Of a stretch of DNA of 64,000 nt, positions 33,919 to 42,000 are shown one piece after another. Location of the stretch: contig NZ_CP022464.2 of the NCBI RefSeq assembly GCF_002234575.2, positions 1,550,001-1,614,000 on the forward strand, in the 5' to 3' direction. The DNA is from Enterocloster bolteae. Its GTDB lineage: Bacteria; Bacillota; Clostridia; Lachnospirales; Lachnospiraceae. The first letter of the stretch is position 1. Every line of letters begins with the position of its first letter. Made by a program: the position numbers and the translations under genes. The notes beneath the pieces are model-generated. The model made no database searches, was not told the DNA's origin, and saw only the letters and a list, made by a program, of their open reading frames with translations.

Positions 33919-34515
33919 ATGAAATTGGATGACAAGCAGAAGAAATGGATGATAATTGGGAGCGCTGTGATTGTGTGCATGATTTTGGTGCTCCTGATTG
34001 CGGGCCAGTTTAAAAGTGAGCCGGCGGCTGTTCAGGAAACCACGCAGGCAGACCAGACTACTGTTGCTGAACCTATGATAGAGAGCAGTGAAGAAGTTCG
34101 GGAAACGGTCAAGGTGGAGACGAAAGCAGAGACAACGGCAGCGCCTGCGAAAGACCAAACCGATGAAACAGTCCAACAAATACAGCCAGAGGTGACGAAG
34201 CCTGCAAAGCCAAAGGATGAGGACAGACATGACCCAACGAAGAAACCAAATGGAGAGACTGTGACACCAACCAATCCAGCTGTTGTAGAACCGCAACCAA
34301 CCCCGGAAACAGAACCGCCGGTGGTTACGGAGCCGCAGCCGGTAGAACAACCAACAGAGCCGCCAACCGAAGCTCCGACCGAAGCAACGGAATCTGCGCC
34401 TCAGGAAGGAATGATATATGTACCTGGATTTGGTTGGGTAACGCCTTCCAGTTCTATAGGTATAGATGTAGATTCGGATGGTGATATAAATAAGCAGGTT
34501 GGTATAATGGATTGA
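33919..34515 (+). CDS. DUF6550-like single-TM protein with disordered Pro/Glu/Thr region
   Basis: A 198-residue protein with one N-terminal membrane helix (WMIIGSAVIVCMILVLLIAG), a long Thr/Glu/Pro-rich outer region (about residues 40-165) and a short C-terminal stretch (EGMIYVPGFGWVTPSSSIGI, DVDSDGD). This is the shape of DUF6550 proteins of clostridial elements. The ATG at 33919 was chosen over 33913 for spacing from GAGGAGGGG. It probably spans the cell wall as a stalk in the pilus or mating machine. Confidence 0.65.
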   Translation: MKLDDKQKKWMIIGSAVIVCMILVLLIAGQFKSEPAAVQETTQADQTTVAEPMIESSEEVRETVKVETKAETTAAPAKDQTDETVQQIQPEVTKPAKPKDEDRHDPTKKPNGETVTPTNPAVVEPQPTPETEPPVVTEPQPVEQPTEPPTEAPTEATESAPQEGMIYVPGFGWVTPSSSIGIDVDSDGDINKQVGIMD

Positions 34516-34557
34516 ACAAAATACTATAGCAAGACAAAACTAAATTGATATCATAAT

Positions 34558-34587
34558 AAAAAAGTCGTTGGTTTCAACGGCTTTTTG
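34558..34587 (+). terminator. Terminator after the DUF6550-like gene
   Basis: AAAAAGTCGTTG pairs with CAACGGCTTTTT around GTTT, giving a 12-base stem with one wobble and a T run. Confidence 0.85.
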
Positions 34588-34601
34588 TGTGAAGGAGATA
34601 G

Positions 34602-36296
34602 ATGGCGAGATATGTAAAATGTCTTATTGTATTTGTATTAACCCTATTACTTTCCAGTAATGCCTATGCCATTGGCGATGGCAATATAGATAGCGGTGGT
34701 GGAGATATGTCGCAAGGTACGAGCCAGAAAAATAAGTGGTCTGTAGGTGATGAAGGGGTTCGAATTTCGATTATACGAAGTTCAGACCAAGCAGTGATAT
34801 CAAAATCGATTGATTATACGAATAAGAGTCCAGATATTCAACTGCATTTTGGAACAGTAAACAAGATTACGTATAGAAACGGTACACGGTTAGCCGTTGA
34901 CACCACTCCTTATGTTTATGCACGACCTGCTATTAAGTTACCTAAAATTGTCACCAGTGCCAGCGGACATAGTAGTATTGAAGAAATAAAGCGATACTTC
35001 TGCTCTGAATATATGATACAGCTAATCTCACAGGATACAGGCATACCCTTTGAAACCATAACAAACGGTGATTATAAAATCTTATTGGAACCAGTAGCTT
35101 ATGTGACCTACAATGGAATCCGCATGGCAATGACAGCAACCGAGGCAGCATATTATTCAAGGATGGGAACCAACATCCGGGATATGCTGCCTAATGTTTT
35201 ATTTAAGAACGTACCGCTTTCTATGTTCTTGGAGATTCCCGACTTAGGTTATCCGGCATGGTCGGGACCAAGAGACCAATTAGTTACCGAGGACCAAATC
35301 ATATCCTCTTTGGGATTAGGTATCATCCATTTTAAGGAACATGAGCCGGAACAAGGCGAAGTAGTTACCTATGATTATGTTTACCGTGTCAATACACAAG
35401 TCATTACGTCTGTTACTGTGAGAGGTGGCCAGTCCGATCCGGATTACCCTGCAAGTGTACGATTTAATATAAAAGGTAAGAACTACACTGTAAATCAAGT
35501 GTACTATCCAGAAGGAAGTGAGCAGCTGGCTTGGATTCGGTGGACCACACCGGAAACACCTCAGGATATCATAATCCAAGTTAGTGGAGGTGGAGGAGGT
35601 TATCCAAGCAAGGGAACTATCCATGTTAAGGTAGTAGACCTGGACAAGAATCCTCCCCCGAATCCGGTTGCAGATGATAGGAATGATTCATATGTGAAGC
35701 CAACCTCCCTCCCATCCAACAGTCATATGAAGGAAGCCAAGTGGAGTATATGGAGGCCTTGGTGGCATGAATATTGGGTGTACCATGATGGAGGGGAAGA
35801 TGAGGATGGATATTGGGAAGATGAGGGCTGGTGGGAATTTGACCAGGATTGGTATCAGGCCAGTCTGTCAGGAGGGATGGATATATTCCCGGATGAGAAA
35901 AATCCCACAGCAACTGGTGATATAATTAAAAGCGGGTATGGAATCAACCAGGAAGTTACAGCTGATGTAAGTACCACCCTATCCAGTGCAGTCACAGGGG
36001 CACAGAATGCTGTGACTTATTTCCCGGAATTTCATTACCAGACATATTGGAGATTGTTGGAGAGGATCAGCGGTGATTACCATGCCCGGTTTGAATTTAA
36101 GGAAAATGAGTATTCAACATTTAGCAGACGTACCCACTTTACACCGATATGGATGCCAGATGGAACATATACGGCGTATACCTGGCTTTTGGACTGCTGG
36201 ACACCCAAAGGCATGTTATCCCTTGACCTTTCAGACGATGTGGATATACAGGGGGATTTATGGTTAGACTGGCATATCGGACCAGTTAGTCCCTAG
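34602..36296 (+). CDS. Exported ICE protein of unknown family
   Basis: A 564-residue protein with a signal peptide (VKCLIVFVLTLLLSSNAYAI) and no other clear membrane helix. The middle contains a likely beta domain (VTYDYVYRVNTQVITSVTVR, ARWTTPETP-like text) and a Trp/Asp-rich section (WRPWWHEYWVYHDGGEDED, GYWEDEGWWEFDQDW). The end reads FHYQTYWRLLERISGDYHAR. Similar long secreted proteins occur in clostridial conjugative elements between pilus and T4SS genes. It may coat the mating surface; no function is assigned. GAAGGAG precedes the ATG. Confidence 0.6.
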   Translation: MARYVKCLIVFVLTLLLSSNAYAIGDGNIDSGGGDMSQGTSQKNKWSVGDEGVRISIIRSSDQAVISKSIDYTNKSPDIQLHFGTVNKITYRNGTRLAVDTTPYVYARPAIKLPKIVTSASGHSSIEEIKRYFCSEYMIQLISQDTGIPFETITNGDYKILLEPVAYVTYNGIRMAMTATEAAYYSRMGTNIRDMLPNVLFKNVPLSMFLEIPDLGYPAWSGPRDQLVTEDQIISSLGLGIIHFKEHEPEQGEVVTYDYVYRVNTQVITSVTVRGGQSDPDYPASVRFNIKGKNYTVNQVYYPEGSEQLAWIRWTTPETPQDIIIQVSGGGGGYPSKGTIHVKVVDLDKNPPPNPVADDRNDSYVKPTSLPSNSHMKEAKWSIWRPWWHEYWVYHDGGEDEDGYWEDEGWWEFDQDWYQASLSGGMDIFPDEKNPTATGDIIKSGYGINQEVTADVSTTLSSAVTGAQNAVTYFPEFHYQTYWRLLERISGDYHARFEFKENEYSTFSRRTHFTPIWMPDGTYTAYTWLLDCWTPKGMLSLDLSDDVDIQGDLWLDWHIGPVSP

Positions 36297-36515
36297 ATGC
36301 AGGGCAAATAAGTACCTGAACAGGTATATTAGTTTCACCTGTTTTGTAACGGGGATAGTAGCTGCGAGTGACATCTGGGCTATGATCCGGTCCTGAACTA
36401 CGAATTATTAGACGTGATTATCCTGCGCAGTAAGAATGGGGAAGGGTAAAAGGTAATGTTACTCATATTACTCACTGTGTATCGTGATTAGACAATTTTA
36501 TATTGGAGGAAGCTT
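36297..36515. other. Intergenic region before the T4SS genes
   Basis: About 220 bases with no intact gene. A short coding-like relic reads GYDPVLNYELLDVIILRSKN and ends at a UAA near 36448. GGAGGAAGC lies before the ATG at 36516. Confidence 0.35.
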
Positions 36516-36851
36516 ATGAAATGGAAGAAGCGTTTTGGGACAGTAGTGATGACCTCATGGCTGCTGTCTTTTCTGTTCTGCATGATATCTTATGCGGATG
36601 GGAATGTATCCGGGGCGATAGAGGAGACCTGGAAAACTGCACTGATACAGATTCGGGCAGTCGTTGACCATGTCGTGTTCCCTGCAATCGACCTGGTATT
36701 AGCTGTATTCTTTTTTGGAAAACTGGGAACTGCGTACTTTGATTTCCGAAAACATGGCCAATTTGAATGGAGCGGGCCAGCGATACTGTTCGCATGTCTG
36801 GTATTTACTCTGACAGCGCCCACTTATATATGGCAGATTTTGGGGATGTAA
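36516..36851 (+). CDS. DUF3852-like VirB2-type membrane protein
   Basis: A 111-residue protein with a signal-like helix (VVMTSWLLSFLFCMISYADG), then two hydrophobic helices (HVVFPAIDLVLAVFFFGKLG, AILFACLVFTLTAPTYIW). It matches DUF3852, which is placed like VirB2 pilins in clostridial T4SS gene sets. It would form a membrane or pilus-like part of the channel. It opens the conjugation module. Confidence 0.7.
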   Translation: MKWKKRFGTVVMTSWLLSFLFCMISYADGNVSGAIEETWKTALIQIRAVVDHVVFPAIDLVLAVFFFGKLGTAYFDFRKHGQFEWSGPAILFACLVFTLTAPTYIWQILGM

Positions 36852-36855
36852 AAAG

Positions 36856-37392
36856 ATGATAAGACTGTATCATGACACAACGACAGAAGCCTATTGCAGC
36901 ATATTGAAAAATGGATTCTGCCATAAGGATGTTGTCTGGACATGTAGTGATTCTAACATGCCTTATTTTTATAGTGACGAATTAATAGCAAAAGAATTTG
37001 AGTTAGATGAGCAGGAAGCCATAAATAAGTGCTGTGAGATGGCACTTCAGTCAGCAGCCTTTAGTGCTGCGGTTACAAACAGCACATACAGGGATTTCTA
37101 TGTTTTTGAGTTTCTCATTGATGAAGAATATTGGTATATCATAAAAACGGATGGTTCAATGAAGAAGTCTTCTGCGTGCAGTGTCTGCATTGAAGCAAAC
37201 CTGCTTAAAAAGCTTACCCATAATATATACTGCGCTCCAGAACACTATACTTCAAGGCTTGCAATTTTTTATCTCAGTATGTTGGAACAGGATTATTTGG
37301 CAGAACTAGGAACGCACAAACGGAATCACAAAATAGGAAGTGGGGCGGTTGGTTCAAGGAAGAGAATTGGACGGGCTGGCAGGAACATATGA
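36856..37392 (+). CDS. Unknown ICE protein with ART-like N-terminus
   Basis: A 178-residue soluble protein beginning MIRLYHDTTTEAYCSILKNG, the LYH-T...I...GF pattern often seen at the first strand and helix of ADP-ribosyltransferase-like folds. It continues with VWTCSDSNMPYFYSDELIAK and EYWYIIKTDGSMKKSSACSV. The later catalytic Glu motif could not be identified, so function is unproven. A 37-codon gene overlaps its stop in ATGA fashion. Its place inside the T4SS operon is odd for a structural gene. Confidence 0.5.
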   Translation: MIRLYHDTTTEAYCSILKNGFCHKDVVWTCSDSNMPYFYSDELIAKEFELDEQEAINKCCEMALQSAAFSAAVTNSTYRDFYVFEFLIDEEYWYIIKTDGSMKKSSACSVCIEANLLKKLTHNIYCAPEHYTSRLAIFYLSMLEQDYLAELGTHKRNHKIGSGAVGSRKRIGRAGRNI

Positions 37393-37502
37393 CAGACCTG
37401 ATAGGACGTCTTGATGAGCTTCTTTTATTGGTGGACAGCCAGGTTGAACTGGTCAATATAAAGGAACAGGAGTGTATTTCTGTCGGTCAGAATGTATCAT
37501 AG
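37389..37502 (+). CDS. Small coupled protein downstream of the ART-like gene
   Basis: A 37-residue acidic peptide starting at the ATG inside the previous stop (ATATGA) and reading MTDLIGRLDELLLLVDSQVE, then LVNIKEQE. It has the look of a short amphipathic helix. It is too short for automated callers. It may be a cognate inhibitor or only a coupling relic. Confidence 0.4.
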   Translation: MTDLIGRLDELLLLVDSQVELVNIKEQECISVGQNVS

Positions 37503-37548
37503 GGCAGCGTGAATACGCAACTGTATTTAAGATTAAATGGAGGATGGT

Positions 37549-37965
37549 ATGACTTTTTTTGAACAGGAACTTAAAAAACTCTTTGCAGATGATACTGCTT
37601 TTATGGACAAACGGTTTATTGGGAATGCCTGCTATGGAAGACTGGACAATAATATACGGATAAAAATTCGTTTTACGACATGTGGCGTTGCAGACCAATA
37701 TGAAGCATTAAAAGTCACCTTGCTGAACCGAAATGAGGGTGAGATAGACAGCATGATGCTGCATTTTCATGACCTGTGGGGAATAAAAAAGACAGGAAAT
37801 CCTAACTTTGGGGAAGGGATTAGCCCCCATATATGGAGGTACCGGGAAAAAACCGAGTGGTATGTGTACCAGCCGAACAAGGATGATTACCAAAAGCTTG
37901 CTGATGCGGTTAGGGCCTATGTGGAGACATTCCAAGAACCAATACAAGGCCAGCAGATGTGTTGA
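37549..37965 (+). CDS. Conserved ICE protein, unknown function
   Basis: A 138-residue protein with MTFFEQELKKLFADDTAFMD, YGRLDNNIRIKIRFTTCGVA, QYEALKVTLLNRNEGEIDSM and the C-terminal GISPHIWRYREKTEWYVYQP. I have seen this protein type in clostridial conjugative elements just before VirB6-type genes; no domain name or function is known to me. GGAGGATGGT precedes the ATG at 37549, which was chosen over 37537. Confidence 0.6.
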   Translation: MTFFEQELKKLFADDTAFMDKRFIGNACYGRLDNNIRIKIRFTTCGVADQYEALKVTLLNRNEGEIDSMMLHFHDLWGIKKTGNPNFGEGISPHIWRYREKTEWYVYQPNKDDYQKLADAVRAYVETFQEPIQGQQMC

Positions 37966-37989
37966 TAATCCGGCCTTCCGGATGGAAAG

Positions 37990-38907
37990 GTGTGGGCAGA
38001 CGAGTTGTTCATTTGGGATTTTGTCGTAGATACGGTATTTGAGGATATCATTGAATGGTTTTATGGACAGCTGATAGGCTTTCTGAGTTCGTTTTTTGGT
38101 ATGATGGGAAACATGGGCGCAGAGATATTTGATCTGGTATGGGTTCAGGGGATTGTCCATTTTTTTGTCTATCTTGCCTGGGCGTTATATGTGACCGGGC
38201 TGGTGGTGGCGGTATTTGAATGTGCCATTGAATATCAGACCGGACGGGGAAGTGTGAAGGATACAGCTCTCAATGCAATCAAAGGCTTTATGGCAGTAGG
38301 ATTATTTTCCAGTGTGCCGGTGGAGTTGTACCGGCTGGCTATCACACTTCAGGTACAGGTAAGTGCTGCCATATCAGGACAGGGTGTTGGAGTCACGGAA
38401 CTTGCCGCAGGCATCATGGATAACCTGTCATCCGCAGGTTCATTGAAGGAGGCAGACCTGTCCTTCTTATATGGTGGATTGGACCCGGCGGGAAACGGAA
38501 TCTTTACCATCTTCCTTATCATCATGATGGGGTATGCAATCATTAAGGTGTTCTTTGCCAACCTTAAACGAGGGGGAATCCTGCTCACTCAGATTACGGT
38601 AGGGAGTTTATATATGTTTTCCGTTCCCAGGGGATATGTGGATGGTTTCATGAACTGGTGCAAACAGGTGATTGGTCTGTGTCTCACAGCCTTCCTGCAG
38701 GCAACCCTTCTGACAGCAGGGCTTTTGGTCATCCGAGAGCATGCCTTATTGGGGCTTGGAATTATGCTGGCCAGTGGTGAGATACCAAGGATAGCGGGGC
38801 AGTTCGGCATGGATACAAGTACAAGGGCCAATCTGATGGGCTCCGTCTATGCTGCCCAGAGTGCAATTAATCTTACAAGAACGGTGGTGATGCTGATACC
38901 AAAATGA
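37990..38907 (+). CDS. TrbL/VirB6-like T4SS membrane protein
   Basis: A 305-residue polytopic protein starting at a GTG after GGAAAGGT. N-terminal text is WADELFIWDFVVDTVFEDII, EWFYGQLIGFLSSFFG, followed by about six hydrophobic segments; GAEIFDLVWVQGIVHFFVYL and GLCLTAFLQATLLTAGLLVI are the clearest. This is the TrbL/VirB6 type that forms the inner-membrane channel for DNA. Its UGA overlaps the next start (ATGATGA). Confidence 0.8.
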   Translation: MWADELFIWDFVVDTVFEDIIEWFYGQLIGFLSSFFGMMGNMGAEIFDLVWVQGIVHFFVYLAWALYVTGLVVAVFECAIEYQTGRGSVKDTALNAIKGFMAVGLFSSVPVELYRLAITLQVQVSAAISGQGVGVTELAAGIMDNLSSAGSLKEADLSFLYGGLDPAGNGIFTIFLIIMMGYAIIKVFFANLKRGGILLTQITVGSLYMFSVPRGYVDGFMNWCKQVIGLCLTAFLQATLLTAGLLVIREHALLGLGIMLASGEIPRIAGQFGMDTSTRANLMGSVYAAQSAINLTRTVVMLIPK

Positions 38908-39275
38908 TGACAGGACTGGTGTATATAGCAAGCCCTTATGCGGGGGATGTTGAGGCTAACCTTACCTTTGCAGGGCAGGCAGGCCGATATTGTATGATGC
39001 AGGGCGGCATACCTGTGATTCCACATATGATGTATCCTGCGTTCCTGGACGATACAGATCCGGCACAACGTGGACTGGGAATAGAAATGGGATTAAGGCT
39101 GATGGAAGTCTGCGACTGTGTATGGATATGTGGGGAGCATATATCCGCAGGAATGAAGCAGGAACTGGCCTTTGCCAAGGGGATTGGGAAGGAGGTGAGG
39201 TTCGTGGGACGGAATGAAATTACTGCATCGGTAAATGAAAGGCAGGAAATGTTGATAAGAATGGAGATAGGATGA
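38904..39275 (+). CDS. DUF4406/nucleoside-deoxyribosyltransferase-like protein
   Basis: A 123-residue protein beginning TGLVYIASPYAGDVEANLTF and later DTDPAQRGLGIEMGLRLMEV, CDCVWICGEHISAGMKQELA. These are DUF4406 marks, a fold related to nucleoside 2-deoxyribosyltransferases and often seen in phages and mobile elements. It may process nucleotides or act as a TIR-like NAD-related domain; the function is not known. It lies within the T4SS operon and overlaps the TrbL-like gene. Confidence 0.75.
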   Translation: MMTGLVYIASPYAGDVEANLTFAGQAGRYCMMQGGIPVIPHMMYPAFLDDTDPAQRGLGIEMGLRLMEVCDCVWICGEHISAGMKQELAFAKGIGKEVRFVGRNEITASVNERQEMLIRMEIG

Positions 39276-39297
39276 ATGGAGGGAGGAGGTAAATGAG

Positions 39298-39558
39298 ATG
39301 ACCTATTTATATCCGGATCATCTAAGGGCAAGGGCCACCTTGTGGCTGTGGGATTTAAGGGATATCGGATTTATAGGAATAGGAGCCGTGTTCTCCATCG
39401 CCTGTTTTTCGGTCAGTGGTATCCTGGTACCCATGGTATTGACAACCGTATATGGTTTCCTTTCCATCCAGTTTGATGGCACACGCATCCGGGATTTTAT
39501 CCTATATGCATGTGCCTTTTTTGTGACCCAGCAGCAGACCTATGAATGGAGAAGATGA
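39298..39558 (+). CDS. PrgI/VirB3-like T4SS protein
   Basis: An 86-residue protein with a short N-terminal strand (MTYLYPDHLRARATLWLWDL) and two hydrophobic helices (GFIGIGAVFSIACFSVSGIL, MVLTTVYGFLSIQF). This is the PrgI family, equivalent to VirB3, which contacts the VirB4 ATPase. Its stop UGA overlaps the next ATG at 39555. Confidence 0.8.
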   Translation: MTYLYPDHLRARATLWLWDLRDIGFIGIGAVFSIACFSVSGILVPMVLTTVYGFLSIQFDGTRIRDFILYACAFFVTQQQTYEWRR

Positions 39559-40157
39559 TGAAGAAGGAGAAAAAGGATAAAAAGACGGGACAGAAGAAGG
39601 AAGGGACACGGCAACTAATTGGTATCCAGGAGATAACAGACTATAGCCTGCGGACAATGGAACATGGTGAGCTGGTATTTTTCCTGATTCATCCAAGTAA
39701 CCTGTCTGTCCTGTCGGAGTCAAGCCTGGCTGCCAGAATATATGGTCTCATGACGGTCCTAAAAGGAATGGCAGAACTTGAGATGCTATGCCTGAACAGC
39801 AAAGAGAACTTTGAGGATAATAAGAAATTTATTCAGGACCGGGTAGAGGAGGAAGAAAATCCTGCCATCCGAAAACTTCTTGAGGCGGACCTGAAGTTCC
39901 TGGACCAGATCCAGGTGCAGATGGCCACGGCACGGGAGTTCATTCTTGTTGTGCGGCTTCCGGGAGAGGAAGAGAAGGAAGTGTCCCCGTATCTGAAGCG
40001 AATTGAAAAGACCCTGAATGACCAGGGATTCACCACAAGAAGGGCAAATGGAGATGACATCCGCAGGGTTCTGGCTGTGTATTTTGAACAGAACGTGACC
40101 ACGGAGCGGTTCGAGGAATCAGATGGTGAGCGATGGGTCATATTCCATGACCATTGA
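39555..40157 (+). CDS. T4SS protein resembling a separated VirB4 N-terminal part
   Basis: A 200-residue cytosolic protein with a Lys-rich start and a globular core (QLIGIQEITDYSLRTMEHGE, LVFFLIHPSNLSVLSESSLA, EFILVVRLPGEEEKEVSPYL). This N-terminal text looks like what precedes the ATPase domain in longer VirB4/TraE proteins, here encoded apart and overlapping the VirB4 gene by 35 bases. The ATG at 39555 overlaps the PrgI stop. Function as a VirB4 partner is inference. Confidence 0.65.
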   Translation: MMKKEKKDKKTGQKKEGTRQLIGIQEITDYSLRTMEHGELVFFLIHPSNLSVLSESSLAARIYGLMTVLKGMAELEMLCLNSKENFEDNKKFIQDRVEEEENPAIRKLLEADLKFLDQIQVQMATAREFILVVRLPGEEEKEVSPYLKRIEKTLNDQGFTTRRANGDDIRRVLAVYFEQNVTTERFEESDGERWVIFHDH

Positions 40158-42000
40158 TGGGGAGGAGGGAACAGTAATCGGAAGAAAAAGAATGAATCGG
40201 AGGGATGATGAGGTATATGTGAAGGATTTTATAGACATGGTCAGCCCTTCCATCATCCAATTTGAGATAGACCATTATGTGTGCGGGAACACCTACCGGT
40301 GTGTATGGGCACTCAGGGAGTACCCGACCAGTACTGAGGAGCAGGCCATCCTACGGAACCTGGGAGAGAAAGATGGAGTGACCCTGCGCATCTACACCCG
40401 GCAGGTTTCCCCGGCAGAAGAACGGAAAATCATCAGCAATGCTGCCAATAAGAACCGGATGCGGCAGGGGAGTACGGAGAACCTTCAGGATACCATCACA
40501 GCAGGCAATAACCTGCAGGATGTGGCTGACATTGTTTCACAGATGCACCGGAATAAAGAGCCGCTTCTGCATACAGCTGTATATATTGAACTGACGGCAG
40601 CGGATCCGGAACAGCTTAAGCTGCTACAGACGGAAGTCCTGACAGAACTTGTGCGTTCCAAGTTGAACGTGGACCGTCTGCTCATAAGACAGAAGCAGGG
40701 ATTCCTCAGTGTGATGCCATCCGGGTGGAACGTGTTCAGGGAACAGTATGAACGGGTGCTCCCGGCCAGCAGTGTTGCAAACCTGTACCCATTCCATTAT
40801 TCCGGGAAGACGGATCCGAATGGATTCTACCTGGGCAGGGATAAGTTTGGGAGTAACATCATCGTGGACTTTAACCGGCGTGCGGAGGATAAGACCAATG
40901 CCAACATCCTCATTCTGGGAAACAGCGGTCAGGGAAAATCGTATCTGTTAAAACTGATTCTGTGCATCATGCGTGAAGCGGGAATGGATGTCATATGCCT
41001 GGATCCGGAAGGAGAGTACCAGGATTTGGCGGAAAACCTGGGCGGCTGTTACATTGACCTCATGACTGGCGAGTACAAAATCAATCTGCTGCAGATACGG
41101 TGCTGGGACGAGAATGGAAGCCCGGATGACACAGGAGCTCCCATGGCATTCCGCCAGACCAGCAGATTGAGTCAGCACATCTCATTCCTGAAGGATTTCT
41201 TCCGGTCCTATAAGGATTTTACAGACCAGCATATTGACGCCATTGAAATCATGGTTGGGAGATTGTATGAACGGTTTGGTTTTACGGACAGGACTGATTT
41301 CAAGAGACTGAACCCCACGGATTATCCCATTCTTTCTGATCTATACCAGCTGATTGAGGGGGAATACCAGGGATTTGATGATACCAGGCGCCAGCTGTTC
41401 ACAGCAGAACTCCTTCAGGAAATTCTTCTGGGGCTTCACTCGATGTGCAGGGGAGCGGAGGCTCCTTTTTTTGATGGGCATACCAATATTACGGATAACC
41501 ATTTCATCGTGTTCGGTGTCAAGGGACTATTGCAGGCCAGCAAGAACATCCGCAATGCAATGCTGTTCAATATTCTGTCCTATATGAGTGACGCGCTCCT
41601 GACCAACGGCAGGACGGCTGCCAGCATTGATGAGTTCTATCTGTTCCTCAGCAACCTGACGGCGGTCGAGTACGTCAGAAATTTTATGAAACGGGTCCGT
41701 AAGAAGGACAGCGCTGTTATCCTGTCAAGTCAGAACCTGGAAGACTACAACTTGCCGGGAATTGCCGAATATACCAAGCCGCTTTTCGCCATCCCGACAC
41801 ACAGCTTCCTGTTCAACGCAGGGGCCGTGGATGCAGGTTTCTATATGGATACCCTCCAGTTAGAAAAGAGTGAATACAACTTGATTCAGTATCCTCAGAG
41901 GGGCGTATGTCTTTATAAATGCGGGAATGAACGTTATAACCTGATGGTCCAGGCACCACCCTATAAGGCCAGACTGTTCGGAAAGGCGGGAGGGCGATGA
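40123..42000 (+). CDS. VirB4/TraE-family T4SS ATPase
   Basis: A 625-residue ATPase. Walker A is GNSGQGKS at about residues 266-273; VICLDPEGEYQDLAE follows, then late motifs ASIDEFYLFLSNL (Walker B) and VILSSQNLEDY. It powers assembly of the channel and substrate transfer. The ATG at 40123 has GAGG at six bases and overlaps the previous gene; in-frame ATGs at 40147 and 40192 are possible too, the last being nearest to the KDFIDMVSPSIIQFEID core. The product fits the clostridial VirB4 type. Confidence 0.9.
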   Translation: MVSDGSYSMTIDGEEGTVIGRKRMNRRDDEVYVKDFIDMVSPSIIQFEIDHYVCGNTYRCVWALREYPTSTEEQAILRNLGEKDGVTLRIYTRQVSPAEERKIISNAANKNRMRQGSTENLQDTITAGNNLQDVADIVSQMHRNKEPLLHTAVYIELTAADPEQLKLLQTEVLTELVRSKLNVDRLLIRQKQGFLSVMPSGWNVFREQYERVLPASSVANLYPFHYSGKTDPNGFYLGRDKFGSNIIVDFNRRAEDKTNANILILGNSGQGKSYLLKLILCIMREAGMDVICLDPEGEYQDLAENLGGCYIDLMTGEYKINLLQIRCWDENGSPDDTGAPMAFRQTSRLSQHISFLKDFFRSYKDFTDQHIDAIEIMVGRLYERFGFTDRTDFKRLNPTDYPILSDLYQLIEGEYQGFDDTRRQLFTAELLQEILLGLHSMCRGAEAPFFDGHTNITDNHFIVFGVKGLLQASKNIRNAMLFNILSYMSDALLTNGRTAASIDEFYLFLSNLTAVEYVRNFMKRVRKKDSAVILSSQNLEDYNLPGIAEYTKPLFAIPTHSFLFNAGAVDAGFYMDTLQLEKSEYNLIQYPQRGVCLYKCGNERYNLMVQAPPYKARLFGKAGGR

